From Undaria pinnatifida (Eukaryota > Sar > Phaeophyceae > Laminariales > Alariaceae), in NCBI GenBank assembly GCA_012845835.1, contig JABAKD010000012.1, positions 2,823,570 to 2,887,569 on the forward strand: DNA of 64,000 nucleotides, written 5' to 3'. A program made the position numbers and the translations under genes. Below, piece by piece: positions 31,560 to 45,200 of the stretch. Position 1 is the stretch's first letter. Every line of letters starts with the position of its first letter. The notes below the pieces were generated by a model, which ran no database searches, had not been told where the DNA came from, and worked only from the letters and a program-made list of their open reading frames with translations.

Positions 31560-32060
31560 TTTGTGGACGGTGATCCATGATGCTGCTGTCGATGACGTTG
31601 ATGTGGCGCCGGCATGCCCTGAATTCGGTCATGGGGACGGTAGGGAGCATACAGCTGTTCGAAGACTGCCTTTCATTGCCACTTCGACGAGGAAGACGAT
31701 GGCATTGCTTCTGACGAGAAAACGATTGTTGTTGTGGACGGTGGGTGGTCCATAGTGCTGCTGTCGATAGCGTTGTTGATGATGTGGCTCCGGCATGTCC
31801 CGAATAGGGTGCGGGGTGCAGTAGGGAGCATACAGCTGTTCACAGACTGCCTGTCGTTGCCACTTCGACGACTAAGTCAGTGGCATTGGTTCTGACGAGA
31901 AAACGATTGTTGTTGTGGACGGTGGGTGCTCCATAGTGCTGCTGTCGATGGCGTTGTTGTTGATGTGGCTCCGGCATGTCCTGAATAGGGTGCGGGGTGC
32001 GGTAGGGAGTATACAGCTGTTCGCAGACTGCCTTTCATTGCCGCTTCGGCGATAAAATTT
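31560..32060 (+). repeat. 181-bp tandem repeat, three copies
   Basis: ATACAGCTGTTCG/AC at 31649, 31830 and 32011 (period 181), with GTTGTTGTGGACGGTGGGTG between. Looser relatives reach back to about 30930. Confidence 0.85.
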
Positions 32061-32634
32061 GAGAGTACGTTATTTTTGTCGACAAGGATGAAACATTACT
32101 GTTCACGAAGGTGGGGGATGGAGGAAGGAAAAGGGAGAGTTGCTTGTTAGTTTTAGTAGGGATCAACGAATTGTTCACGAGCTGCCTCCTTTTGATGGCG
32201 ACGTGAAACAACACTTGAATTATTTTTGTGGACTGACCAGGATGTCGATGCCGTTCTCTGAGTGTACGTTGTACGGGGAGTCTAGCGTGGGCGCAGGGGG
32301 CGGGGAGAGGGGGGAGGCGTTGAGATTGCCATCCTTTGTCCCTAGGTGTTTGTCTATCCTACCACGGCCGCGGCGTGATTTCTTCGTGTCTTGTCAAATA
32401 CTTCACTCTGTTACTGTGCTACTGCCATGCAGGTACCGTATTACTGCTAGATATAGCCTATGTATGTTGTGGGAAGTACGGCAGGATATAGCCTGTGACG
32501 TGGTAGGTATGGCAAGATTCGTAAGGGCGGGCGGGGGGCGGGCGGGGGGGGGGCGTTGAGAGCGTTACCCTTGTCTCTGGCTGTCTATCCTAGGACGACC
32601 ACCGCGTCATGAGTCCCTGTCCGTCGGATACTAC

Positions 32635-33390
32635 TGTGAGGTACTGCCGGGTACTGTCAGGTATTGTGGGGTACTGTCAGGTACTATGAGGTACTGTCAG
32701 TTGCTGTCGGGTACTGTCAGGTGCTGTCGGGTACTGCCATGTACTGTCGGGTACTGTCAGGTACTGTCGGGTACTGTCGGGTACTGTCGGGTACTGTCGG
32801 GTACTGTCGGGTACTGTCAGGTACTGTCAGGTACTGTCGGGGACTGTCGGGTACTGTCAGGTAGAGGTACTGTCAGGTATTATTCAGGTACAGCCAGGTA
32901 CTGTCGGGTACTGTCGGGTACTGTCGGGTACTGTCAGGTACTGTCAGGTACTGCCAGGTACTGTCAGGTACTGTCAGGTACTGTCGGGGACTGTCGGGAA
33001 CTGTCAGGTATTGTCGGGTACTGTCGGGTACTGTCAGGTACTGCCAGGTACTGTCAGGTACTCTCAGGTATTGTCGGGGACTGTCGGGAACTGTCAGGTA
33101 GAGGTACTGTCAGGTATTCAGGTACTGCCAGGTAGAGTCAGGTACTCTCAGGTAATGTCGGGTACTGTCAGGCACTGTCAGGTATTTTTGGGTACTGTCG
33201 GGCACTGTCATGTCAGATACTGTCAGTTAATGTCGGGTACTGTCAGATGTTGTCAGGCATTTTCGGGTACTGTCAGATATTGTCAGGCATTGTCGGGTAC
33301 TGTCAGGTATTGTCAGGTATTGTCGGGTACTGTCAGTTACCATCAAGTATTGTCAAGTATTGTCAGGTACTACTGCTGTTTGGTGTGGCG
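32635..33390 (+). repeat. 10-bp minisatellite GGTACTGTC(A/G)
   Basis: About 70 units, mostly 10 bp, alternating A and G in the last position, with sporadic deletions (GGTAGAGG...). Followed by three 18-bp GAAAACGACATGAAGTTA units (33476-33530). Confidence 0.93.
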
Positions 33391-34722
33391 GGATATATTC
33401 TGTGTTGCGGTGCGTACGGCAGGATATAGCCCGTGTGGCGGTACTGCACGTCTGTTGCCTCAGGTTCCTGAGGAAAACGACATGAAGTTAGAAAACGACA
33501 TGAAGTTAGAAAACGACATGACGTTAGGAGGATTGGGTCGCCTGACGCCGGTGATCACGAGTACATCGAATTATAATTGTATGAATCGCTTCGAAGCGAA
33601 ACAAAAACGTTGCAAACAAATTTGAGTATCGACCTACCGTGAGAACACACAGCTGACGCTTGTTTTTTCTAAGTTTTATACTGGTAAGCGCTAAAACATG
33701 TCAAGTGCCCTATTAAGCACACCATAAACCTGGCGCCATCCTCTGGTCTGCTGTCAATATATTGGTTTCATCATAAAACCTGGCATCAGACGATAGCAAA
33801 GATTGCCCTTTCGTCTTCCGAGAGGAAGAAAAAAAAGAAGAGATATTTATATAGGAGTTAGAGGGTGTGCGGCATGTTACTCCTGGCCGGAAAAAACAGG
33901 TGAAGATGTGGGTGCTTGCCTAGTAGGCACACTTTTACGTGTTTGCTGATTGCGCACGTTCTGGAGCGTTCCAGAAGCCCAAACTTGGTATGCATACGAT
34001 CATGGGCATCAGTGGCAACGATGTAAAAAAAAATCACACCTGGACACATAACCGGGGATGTTACTGACGTATCCCCGGCTTTCGGGGCCGCAACTTTGGG
34101 GCCAATTTACCTGTTCTTGGCCAGTTTGCGTGCCCCCTGCACATGGAGCGACGAAGAACCAAAAAAAAGGTATGCATGTGACTTGCTCATGACATTTAAA
34201 ATACTACTGCAAAAAAAAAAAAAATCTTTTTGGAGCCAATCTGACAATTTGACAGTCGTTCAAACAGGCATTTTTTTGCTGATTTTTTTATCTGCCGCTA
34301 AGGTAAGAAGTAGCCCCGAAATGCCCCAAGCTATTCCCTACACGAAACAAGCCTATCCCAATACCAAACCATGCCACTCAGTGAACACGTCCACCCTGTC
34401 GTCAAAGACAACAGAAACAAATCACATTACACTCCGTAGTAGTGCTCTATAGTGCGTATCACTCAACAGGGGACAAAAGCACTCTATCCCCGGCTTTAGC
34501 GCCCAACCCTGGTGTACCACGCTGCCATTCGAATGGGGCCGGTAGAACTCCCCCCCTTCATCCTCTACTCACCCGCAAACCTTCAATACTGCTGCTACCG
34601 CGAACACTCGTGCAGTTTGGAGTTGTTCTGACTCTTCTCTAGCGCCCTGCAAGGGAGGACAAATTCCCCCCAGCTACTCGTATCACATCGCCACGGCAGT
34701 AGTTCACTCCAGAAAACACCTA

Positions 34723-34827
34723 TTACGGGGGACCATAGTAAATAGGACCAAATATTGTTAGTCAAAATAGGGAAATATATTGGTTTTTGTGTGTACCGTA
34801 GGTCCTATTTACTATGGTCCCCCGTAA
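34723..34827 (+). mobile_element. 105-bp MITE, copy 2, TA target duplication
   Basis: Near-perfect inverted ends TTACGGGGGACCATAGTAAA / TTTACTATGGTCCCCCGTAA, flanked by TA on both sides (34721-34722 and 34828-34829). Size, ends and TA flanks fit a Tc1/mariner/pogo-type MITE. The transposase remnant at 35149-36188 is 320 bp away. Confidence 0.86.
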
Positions 34828-35148
34828 TATCCGGAGCTGTTACAATTCCGACGGATGCATTGTATCCCGTCTGTAGCACTTGGAGACAACACAGAAAAAA
34901 AGAGAAGGAACACATAGATCAGGGGACAACATTGCCGCATTCCCTTTTTCGAACCAAACCTCCTAAACCCCGGCCCGCTTCGCATGACCTCCATGTGCTT
35001 CGCGTACCAAACGCAATTTCGTCTCAAAACAAGCACACGTCTCGGTGGCTAGGGCTACCGGTTCCAAGACAAAGAAAAATGTGCGGAAGAGCAAACAGTT
35101 TAGACTACACGTCAACAATCTGCCGGGGAGTTCGTTGCCTTCCCGCCA

Positions 35149-36188
35149 TTGACATGGCGGGCGTCATCTGACGTGCGGCAGGCCCCGCTCCTACCACCAC
35201 CCACGGCCACGACCATCTCCGCGCCCCCCGACAGCTTCCACACGCCCGGCACCCCCCCTCCCACGGCCACGACCATCTCCGCGCCCCCCGACAGCTTTCA
35301 CACGCCCGGCACCCCCCACCCCATGGCCACGACCATCTTCGCGCCCCCCGACAGCTTCCGCACGCCCGGCACCCCCCCTCCCACGGCCACGACCATCTCC
35401 GCGCCCCCCGACAACTTCCACACGCCCGGCACCCCCCCTCCCACGGCCACGATCATCTCCGCGCCCCCCGACAACTCCCACACGCCCGGGACCCCCCCTC
35501 CCCTCCCGGAGACGATCATCTCCGCGCCCCCCCCCGCGCCCCTCCCGGCCACTTACAGTTGCGCGCCCCCGACCATCTGCCTGCTCGTCCCGTTGATCTC
35601 CCCTTCCAGCACCGCCACCACGCCCCTCTATCCCTCGCCCCCTTCCACGTACGTCCCCGGAACCTCTTCCCCCCCCCCGCCCCCACCCCGCTACGTTTGC
35701 TTCCCGATGGAGCACGGGGGGAGAACGCCCTTGAAGAGTGACATGGTCGGCATCATCGGCGAGGCTTTCCGATCCAGCTTTTCCAAAGAGCAGAACATGG
35801 CTTTTTTTTTGCGGCCGCTGGTTTGTGGCCTGTGAACATGGAGGTAGCGATGGGCCGGCTGCAAGGCTGTGGAAAGCGGAAGGAACGCCCGACCGACCGC
35901 GAGGCCCTTTCGGACATTTCGGTCGCGATAACAGAGAAGGAGCTGCAGGACAGTCTCGGCGAACGCGCCGTCCGAGAACTGCAGCAGCAGGGATACACCG
36001 TCACCGGCCTTCGTGTCGGCACGGTGATGCTTGACGGGGTCAAGACGAGGGGATACAACGAGAAACGGGCGATATCTCGAAGTTCCGGAGGAGTCCCGGA
36101 TGGAGGGCTTCTTACTTGCAACGCAGTGTTAGCAGCATACGAGGAACACGATCGCCGAAAGAAGGAGGCCGAAGCGGGAGAAAGCTGA
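35149..36188 (+). pseudogene. Pogo/Tigger-like (DDE_1) transposase C-terminal remnant with one frameshift
   Basis: A Pro/Thr-rich frame with six tandem 60-bp units (ATTISAPPDSFHTPGT pattern) leads into RTPLKSDMVGIIGEAFRSSF and NMAFF. The reading then breaks in a T9 run at 35802-35810. The +1 frame continues with an A-A-G-L-W-P-V-N-M-E element and a Glu/Arg-rich end, stopping at 36186-36188. The A-G-[IL]-[WY]-P-x-N-x-E pattern after a helix is typical of the C terminus of pogo/Tigger-type transposases. The DDE catalytic part is not seen upstream. The frameshift could be real decay or a homopolymer read error. Confidence 0.58.
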
Positions 36189-36217
36189 GAGAGCCAGACT
36201 CCGCACAATGAGGAGGG

Positions 36218-36493
36218 TTGAGAGCGGACGTGTTTCATTTCTCAGGAAAATTCTCCAACACCGGTAATCCTCTCTACGCCAACTTCCACTTACGCGAGGA
36301 CGAGTGCGTCACCAAGGTAGAGGACGAGACGCCCGTAAACGCCAAGAAACCCTCCCCATCTGAGGTGAGTTGGGATTTCAACGATGAAGAAACACCTCAG
36401 AGTCTGCCTCGAGGAGCCAGGACGATCTTGAAGGATTATAGTGATAAGGAGGCGGTACAATCTAGGGAACAGGGACTGGTATCCACAGGTTAA
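36218..36493 (+). other. Unassigned 91-codon open frame downstream of the transposase remnant
   Basis: Protein-like, acidic frame (FHLREDECVTKVEDETPVNA) ending TGA before TTAACC. I recognise no family. It could be a 3' part of the transposon or chance. Confidence 0.3.
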
Positions 36494-36869
36494 CCTTCTA
36501 CCAATAACCCAAATGACCCAAGTGGGTGCGGAAAAAGCCGTTGATTTTCACTCCATTTACCACGATGATCACTAGATTTAAAACGCCATTCAAGTTTTTC
36601 GGCGAGAGGTTCCTCGCACGCGTTCATTGCGGAGGGTCCTCACCATTCATCACAGACGTCACTACCACATCACAACAAGCGTTACAACCGTAACGGCCCA
36701 CAACTCATCTAATGGAACGTACTGCACCTGCGAGTTTTTTTACGGCGAACAGGGGCACCAACCAAGGAACCAATAAGTGCAGAGGGAAAAAAAGTGGCTG
36801 ACGTGGACCAAGGGTATCAGTACACTAGTCTATTCCACAAAAATAAATGTCCCTCAGCATTTATAAACG

Positions 36870-37210
36870 TACAGTAGCAACAAGGCGAGATCCACGATAG
36901 CACAGCATTGCCAGCCAAAATTTGTCGTGCAATCCCAATCCAAAGAAAAAAAACTGCAGTACGAGTAGCAAAACGTGAGATCCAGAGTATTTCGGGATTC
37001 GCACCCAAAACAAAAACAAAAACTGGCGTGCGATCAAAATATAACTCAAGAAACTGCACTACGAACAGGAGGCGAGATCTATAAACTAGAATTGCAGGAC
37101 CTCCTACAACTCACACCCAAATAAAATTGCAGCACAAGCGGCAGACGGCGAGATGCGGGGCATTACGGAACCCACACCCAAAGTGTGTCGTTCGTTTCCC
37201 TATGCATAGC
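36870..37210 (+). repeat. Diverged units of about 80 bp (GGCGAGATC family)
   Basis: Four units each with GCAGTA/GCACTACGA, G-CGAGATC and CACACCCAA or CGCACCCAA words, and a relative at 37545-37625. Intergenic; no gene seen in 36494-38690. Confidence 0.55.
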
Positions 37211-38764
37211 CCACCTATTTACTTTGCACCCTCCCTCCCTTTTCGTAACTCAGATCCGGGATCACATATTAATAGCAGGCGCTCTTCCTCCCTCCCCGCT
37301 ACCGTGCATGCCTTCATCTTTATCGCGGGAACGGTTCAATATTTTCTTCCCTCGTCGACTTTCGTCCAGTTGTGCATACGCCTGCTAGGCGCATTCTGCG
37401 TGCCCATGTGTTCACAAGAACAAGTTGCTAGGGGGGGGGGGGCTCGAATTCGCGCAATCGACCTTCCAGGCAGCTACTTGGTATGATCTAGCCCAATTAA
37501 TAGACTACCGCGGACACCGGTCGCGCAATCCCAAAACGCAAATAAACGAACCGCAGTAGTATCGAGTAACGGAAGGTGAAACCTAGAGCAATGCAAGAAT
37601 CACAGTGCATACCCAATAAGGTCTCGTACTGTCAAAAATCAAAATCCAATCCAATCCGGATACAACATCTTTTTTTTGCGTATCATCTACGAAGTACAGC
37701 GGTAAACGTTGGCTGTTGTTTTCATACACTCAGCGGATACATCTCATAAATCATGTTGAGCTTCGTCGACCGTCGCGCACTATGGCGTTATCCCATCCAC
37801 GAATACATGAATAAACAGCAAGCTCTCGGGAGGGTGGACAGCAAACAAAAAAAACGGTCGACGCAAAAACAAAGTGACACAGACGAGCAGGAAAATCATC
37901 CCTTTGCAACACGACCAAACAAGCGCCGACGGTATTCGTGCGGGAAGCGTGTTTTTATGAGGAAAGATCCAAAGATCGAAGGACCGACATACCAAACTAC
38001 AAAAATAGCGAACGATCGAAGATCGACACTCGTTATCGACACTCGACATATCAAAGGACGAAAATACCGAAGTATCGAAGTACGAAAATGTCGCAATATT
38101 AAACAGTCCAACAACCCAAACGACGGGAGATCAACAGATCCAAACATCGACAGCACTATATATCGAAACTTATTTCCCTTCGTGCTGAGCTCTTGTGGCA
38201 AAGCTGGTCCACTTGTCTGGTACGGCCATGAAGTAACGGTCCATCGCCTGAGAAACGATCGATGCAACACCAGCAAACAAAGGCGGAGGGGGAGGTGGTG
38301 GGAGATGGAAGGGGGGAACGGGAGGAGGGCGAAATAAGCGGTTAACCATGAGAAGCGTGCCCCTGCCGACATGATGACCACAACATCACTCACGCGGCGC
38401 GCATAGACTTCTGCTGTTGAGCCCTTGTCTTATCGTCTGCCGGGCCGAGTTTCAGGAAAACGCGCCTGGAAACGAAATGTGATAATTCCATCATCATTAC
38501 ACGCGTGCTACGATATAGGTGTACCTTTTTTTGGCTATTTTGCTTTCTGAATGACGAGACTTCTCAACCCCAAATCGTCGAAAATAGGCCATTTTTTTTG
38601 GGCGATTCTCGTCGTGTATCCAACACATGGGATTTTTCATGCGGCAGCAGTTTTTTTTTTCTCCAAATCAATTTTTGGGGGAGGTCTTAAAACTCCCAAA
38701 TTGAGGGGTAGTATTTAGAAAAAAAGTGGCGCACCTCTATCGTAGCACGAGTCATTACCATATT

Positions 38765-38830
38765 CACCACCACCATCATCATCATCATCATCATCATCAC
38801 CATCATCATCGTCATCACCATCTTCACATT
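38765..38830 (+). repeat. (CAT)n tract downstream of the FAB1 stop
   Basis: ATCATCATCATC run on the + strand, 260 bp beyond the FAB1 stop. TTTTCG/TTTTGG-rich words fill 38890-39090. Confidence 0.85.
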
Positions 38831-39090
38831 CATTATTTTCTTTGTCCTCATCATCAGTGCATTTTTTCCATCAAGAAATAAATAAAATGTTATGGTTTTC
38901 GCGTTTGTGATGGTTTTCGTATTTGTTTTAGTTTTCGTGGTTGTTTTGGTTTTCGTGTGTGTTTTGGTGTCGTGTTTGTTTTCGTTTATTTTTCGTTTTT
39001 GTTTTGTTTTAGTTTTCGTTTTCGCTTTCGCTTGCCTATATTTTTTACTAATTTGAATTTCCGTTTCCGCTCCCATGTTCGTATGTGTTT

Positions 39091-39288
39091 TCATTGTCGT
39101 ATTCCTTTTCGCTTCCACCGCTGTTTTTTTTTCAAATAGTTCATCACCTGTTTGAACCGGGCCTTGTAGAGTGACGGCTCAACAATCGTAGGCTGCGCTT
39201 GCCCCGCGATCATGCTGACGCTCTTGCCCATTCGCTCCATGCGCTTGATGATGTCGTACTGCCTCATGTAGTCGATGATGCCCACCAC
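39091..39288 (-). CDS. FAB1: FAB1 last exon 22: IIDY metal site, specificity loop, C terminus
   Basis: [20 protein letters not shown], then [20 protein letters not shown] and a Lys/Arg tail ([13 protein letters not shown]) ending at TGA. I-I-D-Y carries the metal-binding Asp. P-T-x-V-x-P-x-x-Y-K-x-R-F is the type III (Fab1) end of the activation/specificity loop. Confidence 0.96.
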   Translation of the reverse strand: MVGIIDYMRQYDIIKRMERMGKSVSMIAGQAQPTIVEPSLYKARFKQVMNYLKKKQRWKRKGIRQ

Positions 39289-42200
39289 CTGATTCGTGCA
39301 TGTAGGAAAGTACAACACAATTCATACACGAAAAGACGACAGAATGCAAGCACGAAAATGCAACAAAATCCATGCACGAAACAAAACAAAAATCATCATT
39401 GAATATCCGTCCCGTCGCTTACTTTGGCGCAGCCTCAAAAAAAGACTACGAGTAGCATGCATCCATCGATAAGCTTCACAGGTACAACTTCACCGTCAAC
39501 CAAAAAAAAAACAAGGACAAAAACCCCAACAAAACGACAACGGCAGAAACAACTACAGTAACACCAGCACCAACAAAGGCACCAACAGCATGTTAAACAA
39601 CGATAACATCAGCAAAAAAACACCGAAAACAACAAAAAACAGCAAGACGAACAAAACTGACAACGCCACAAAAAACAAACAACAAAACACGCGACAATAA
39701 CGCCACCACCACACTAACCAGCTCACGCCGCTCCTCGTCTAGCCCCACGACGATGCTGTAGTCCACGATATTCACGATGTTCAAAAACAAGGTGTCATTC
39801 AAGATGGCCGTCTGAAACAACGCCTGCACAATTCGACCACGTCCATCATCGCAAATTGCAAGCAAGAACAAAAAACAAAGAAAACGTGAAGGAACGAACA
39901 CGCGGGTTCGCAATTAAACAGCGTCAACAAATACCATCCACCATCCTCCACCGCACACGAGTTGACGACATTTTTACACCTCAGACGGATCATCAATCCC
40001 TGCTTGACGAACTATATATTTCAGGGAAGATCTGTTTGATCTGTATGGTATAGCTCATGTTGCCCGGTAGGAGACGTGCGATCTGCATGATCTGGTGCGT
40101 TTTTCCTGGGATGGCTCTACGATCTTCAGGTACAGATCGAGCACAACATCTCATCACCGCAGATACGAGATGTACTGTAGATTATCTAGATCATGTAAAC
40201 GATTTTGTGCGATCTAGATGGTCTACAAGATCTAGATCATGATCTGTCCGAGCTAGTTCCTAGCGACCAACCTTTTGCCAACCGGGTATGGCCCCCCCCC
40301 GAACACAGCAATCAAGAGTCATCCCACGGTAGGTGGTGCATTTTTTGGGCCAAACGTTTCCGACCTTCTGATTGGTTGAGCTGCTCAAGTGAACTATGAT
40401 GTCGATGGTTAGAACGGGCGCGGTCAATGCGAAGAACACAGAGGCGTTCTCCTCCATGGGTATGGCCATTTTTGGCCAAACCTTTTCCAACAAAGGAGGC
40501 GAGGAAATAGGTAATATCGGCGGAACGACAAGTCTCATTCGATGTTCCCACCTGGGGCGCGTGCTGCGCTAAGGGTAGATACTTTTTGGGCTCGTTTTTC
40601 GTCTGAATGACGGGACTCCTTAGCGCCGTTACAACAGGAAACCCGTTTTGGGGACAAATAACTTGGAGTTAGTATATGGAGGGGTTAACCCCAAAATCTT
40701 CGGAATGTCATTTCTTGCTTTCGCAAAAAAAATCGTTTTGTATATCTGGGCCACTATTTTTTTTTTAATCAAATTATTCCAATAACGTCAGTCCTGAGTT
40801 CGACAAATTAGGGTCGACACTCATCTTTCGCAAGCTGCGTTCTACACCGGCCGCCCGTTTTAGGTAGTAAGTTGTCGTGATTCGTCAGTCAATGGCAATG
40901 TTAAACATAGCAAGCGTAATTCAATATTAACAACAAACTTTAAGCCAACATTGTATTAAACACATACGACCGTAGCAACATATAATTCAATATTAGCAAT
41001 GAACCCTAACGTTTTAAACGATATGAAAACAAATTGTTAATCAAAATTGCACTTTCATATTTGGCTCAGAAAACAGTTTTTGCCCTATAAAAAGGCACAA
41101 AGCTCCTCCAGAGGTCAGGAGCCTCAAAAACAAAATGGTGCACCAGTTACTATAGCATGTGTCCTACAGTAGGCCAAGGGGTTTGTACTAATAGTCGGGT
41201 TGGATACTAAATTATTTGCTATAGCCAATTAATCATTGGGTGGAGATGGAGAGCTCTTCAAGCGAGGACCCTCATAGAAATCAGGCCCGCTCCTACCGTG
41301 GTATGCATCCACACGCTTCCCCCTAATACAAGAATAAAGAAAGCACTCTCGATAGGAGGGAACAGACGAAAACAACAGGGGGTTTCGCGGGTCTGACCAC
41401 TTCTCGTGGGTCGGGCCGGGTCAAGGTGTCCCGACTCCCGACCCGACCCGACCCGACCCTACCCTACCCTACCCGACCCGACCCGATCCGACCCGACCCG
41501 ACCCGACCCTAACCGACCCGACCAGACCAGACCCGACCCGACCCGACCCGACCCGACCCGACTCGTGAGATTAGAAAACGTCCTGAACCGACTCGACAAG
41601 AAATGTTGTGAGGTTTCGAGCACCTCCTGGCCCGACCAGACTGGATCCTAGGCAAGTTTCGGAAAACCTCCTGGTCCGACCCGCGGGTAGGATCATGACC
41701 CGTGGAAAACCCGGGAAAGTACTGGTTGGGCAGCTCAGCTGAAGAGTTAGGTTTGGGTCCATTTTGATACGGTGGCGTAAGGCTTCAGGCTGCCGAAGGT
41801 TACCCAGTCCTACCATAAGCTCACGAAGGTGGGATGGATGGATGGAGGGAGGGAGGGAACGAGGGTGGGAGGGATGCGCTTGCTGAAAAAAGGGTACAGA
41901 ACCAACCACATCGTGCGCGCGTCACCTTTCCAAAGTCCTGCATGGGCAGCGGCTGCCCACCCGTGTACTCCATGAAGTTCTCGTCAAGGAGAACCTGGCC
42001 AACGACGTGCACAATGCGCGATAGAGCGACCGGAAACCCATGTGACAGGTAAAAGGTGGGACACGTAAACTTTGTTAAGACATTGAGGGAACAAAATTTC
42101 CACAAATTTACCGGACGAAGAATCCAGCAGAGGACGTACGGCCAGCTACTATCGTAGACCGACGCCGCGCCTCAACATCAACGTTCGAACAACCCTTGTC

Positions 42201-45200
42201 TTGCCAGCTGGGCTTCAAACGGGCCAATCGTTCGTCATCTGCCGACCCCGTCACCGCCTAGAACCACACCGGCGACAGGCCGAACAATGTTATCGTCCTC
42301 TCAAAACAAAAAGTCTGGAGCACGGCGTGTACCACGACAAGAAAAGGTCTCAACGGAAATATCCCATTCGACCCCCTTTCTCCCCTCCCTGCTACCGCCA
42401 CCAGACCTAGCTATGCTCCCATGCACTCAACAGACAAGGAAACGTGAGCGAGCAAGTAAGCAGGCAAGCGACGAAAAACGCAAGCCAGCAAGCAAGCAAA
42501 AGTCCGCCACATCACGTCACACCGCATCACTAAACCAACAAACCAATCACCTGCACGCGCTTGGGCACAGTCGTTCCCACCCCCGCCCCGCCCCCCGTCC
42601 CACTCCCCGCTCCCGCCCCCGCTTCTCCTCCTCTCGAAACCCCGCCGTCCTGACCGTCTCCCGGAGGAGCATCATCTCCAACTCCACCACTACTCGCCGC
42701 CGACGCCGCTCCCGCGGCTGACGATGATAATGATGACGTTCTCGCTGCTCCCCCACTTCCAGCACCGGCCGCCGAACCTCCTATCCCTGCCCCCGCGGGT
42801 CCCATTCCTCCTGTCTCGGTTACCAAGTCACCGGTGGCGTAAGCGGCGGCAGCGGCAGCATTAGCCGCCGCAGTGATCGAGGTAGCGGTAGCAGCAGCTG
42901 ACGAAGCAGCAGCAGCGGCGGTGGCGGCGGCAGCGGCGGCGGTGTTGCTGGCGTTGTTGACGGAGCTGCTGCGGGACATGGTCGCCGCCCCTTCTTGACC
43001 CTCGGGGCGGACGTAGCGGCTCCGAGTGGACCCCTTGAGGTCGAACACCAGGCTGATGTTCCTCTGGTAAAATATGTTCTGCATCACCACTAACTGTGGT
43101 CTCATACAAAGCGTATGTTTATGGTTGTTTGCAGCGATAGGACAGGAGGTGACAAGGGGCATGCGCGTTAGCCTTTCACTGCGGTGATCGAAACATCAGA
43201 CAGGCACACATATACTTACTCTATACTGGCATGTACTGGTACGAACTATACGCGGCTCAGCCATATCGAGACGAGTACAATCGAAACCACCCCCAACACT
43301 TGCACGAGTAGTCGACGACACACATGCTAAAACTATACAGCGACACGACAGAAAAATCTCCGCCTGCGGGGGGCGACCCTACCCGAAAGGGGCGGCGAAT
43401 CTGAGCCTAATAACCGATAGTCGAACAAGCAACGATCCGCCGCCGCCGACCGTTACGTTGATGTACAAAAAAAAAAACTGACCCTGTGGTACTATCGCCT
43501 AGGGAATTCACGTACCCTTAATGTATCCATCACGGGGTAATACGTCTACGTAGCACGAGCGACCAGAGTAAAACAAACAGCTTGCTACGATGAGTTTCGA
43601 GCAATCGATCTTACAGCTGGCGATTTTCATCGATAGCACATGAAAGTAAGATAAAACGCGTGGACCGTGAATTGACCAAATAAATAAAGCTTTCCCTTTG
43701 AGATGTGGTTGATTTTAAATCCCGGGTGTGTCTTACTTTGAAAAGGGGAAACACAGACGCTAGAAAAATCACAGTATACGCAACACCTCCAGGTATGAAT
43801 CTATCTAATGTGCGAGCACCAACGGCGTGTGTTCGACTTTGCGTTGGACGCGAAAAGAGGGTCGCGTTTGGATCCTGCTGAGCACGGCAAACATGCATGG
43901 ACACAAAAGCTCCTTGTGGCTGTCACAAAGACAACAGCAGCTTGAATTGCGACGGCTGCTGTTGCAACGTGGTGTTGCTGGTGTACCGCTGATGTTGGAC
44001 TGTTGAGCATATACTACCGCTGTACGTGGCTGCGAGGATGCTTTTGAGTTCAGATAAAAAATATATTCGGTACGTGGTACCTGGTACGTCACGTGGGTTG
44101 CAACCGTCCATAATGTGTTTATTTTACGATAACACACATGAACGCACACGCGCGCACAAAAAGCACTGCACGTGGTTTTCACAAAGCGAAAAGCTTGATG
44201 CGCAACTGCTGTCTTCAAGGGCGGTGTGATGCATGGACAGCAGTAGACAGCAGACCAACCAAAGCGTGTTTCAGTTTTTTGTGGGTTTCCTTAGTTCCTA
44301 CTCAGCTCGGCTTGGCGGAACGCAATCCGTTGAAAAAGAGCCAGCTCCGCGACTTTGAACGTCCACAGCACAAGCCACGGAGCTCGGCCGGGGCCCAAAC
44401 GTGCGGCGTAAATACTGACGGCCCTTGCGTGCTCTGCAGCCAGAAGTGCGAGAAAAGACCCACTGGCGCCAGAGAAAACGTGATGACGTTTAAAGAAAAG
44501 AAAAGGTCATTTTGGTACCTAAGCGTGAAAATGTAAAAAAAAAAGAAGTAATTTTGGTACCTAGCAACATAATAATCAAGATCGTTGCCCGACAAGGTGC
44601 AGCACGAGCGTCACTGACAAAAACATTCCTAGAAAAAAGACTCCTGAGGCCATTTCTTACACAATCGGATTCCGCCAGTCGAAAACGGCCCTTTTCGACT
44701 GGGCTTTTTTTCGACTGGAATCTTCTGGTCCTTCTTCTTATCGTCAGTCGAGTCGATTTTATAGTTTTTGTGGTCTTCCTAGAGGCGGTTGGTGTGAGGG
44801 AGTACTGCTGTACGGCAGTCGAAATCGGTTGGCAGCTCTGTGCTTCGCGCTTTCTCCGCGAGCAACGGCTCGATGAACCCTCGTCCCAGCGAGTTGGTGG
44901 TTTTTGGCTGAGCCGAAAGCCGCCAAAGCTACGGTCGTGGAGTTGCACTCAGCCGAGAGTCACCAAAGCTACAGCAGGCGCAGCCGTTGTTGGCAGCATG
45001 GGATCGACACCGCGCGCAGCTGCCGTCCTGTGATGCACGCTGCTGGCGAGCGGAACTAGGAATGCGCCATGCTGACTTGCTGCGAGAAGCAACAGCAGTG
45101 ATAGCCAACCCAGCGTCAGCGCCTTGTATGATACTGCTGTGTGGTACTTAGTATGGGTGTGTGGCCGTGTGGCCGTGTCGGTGTGTGTTTGGTGGTGGGA

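Noticed and set aside
35191-35715. 174-codon minus-strand Gly/Arg-rich frame
   Set aside because: Shadow of the 60-bp Pro/Thr repeats in the plus-strand transposase remnant.
37753-38337. 194-codon plus-strand frame
   Set aside because: Lies in ATCGA/GAAGATCG-rich degenerate sequence, with no splice or domain support.
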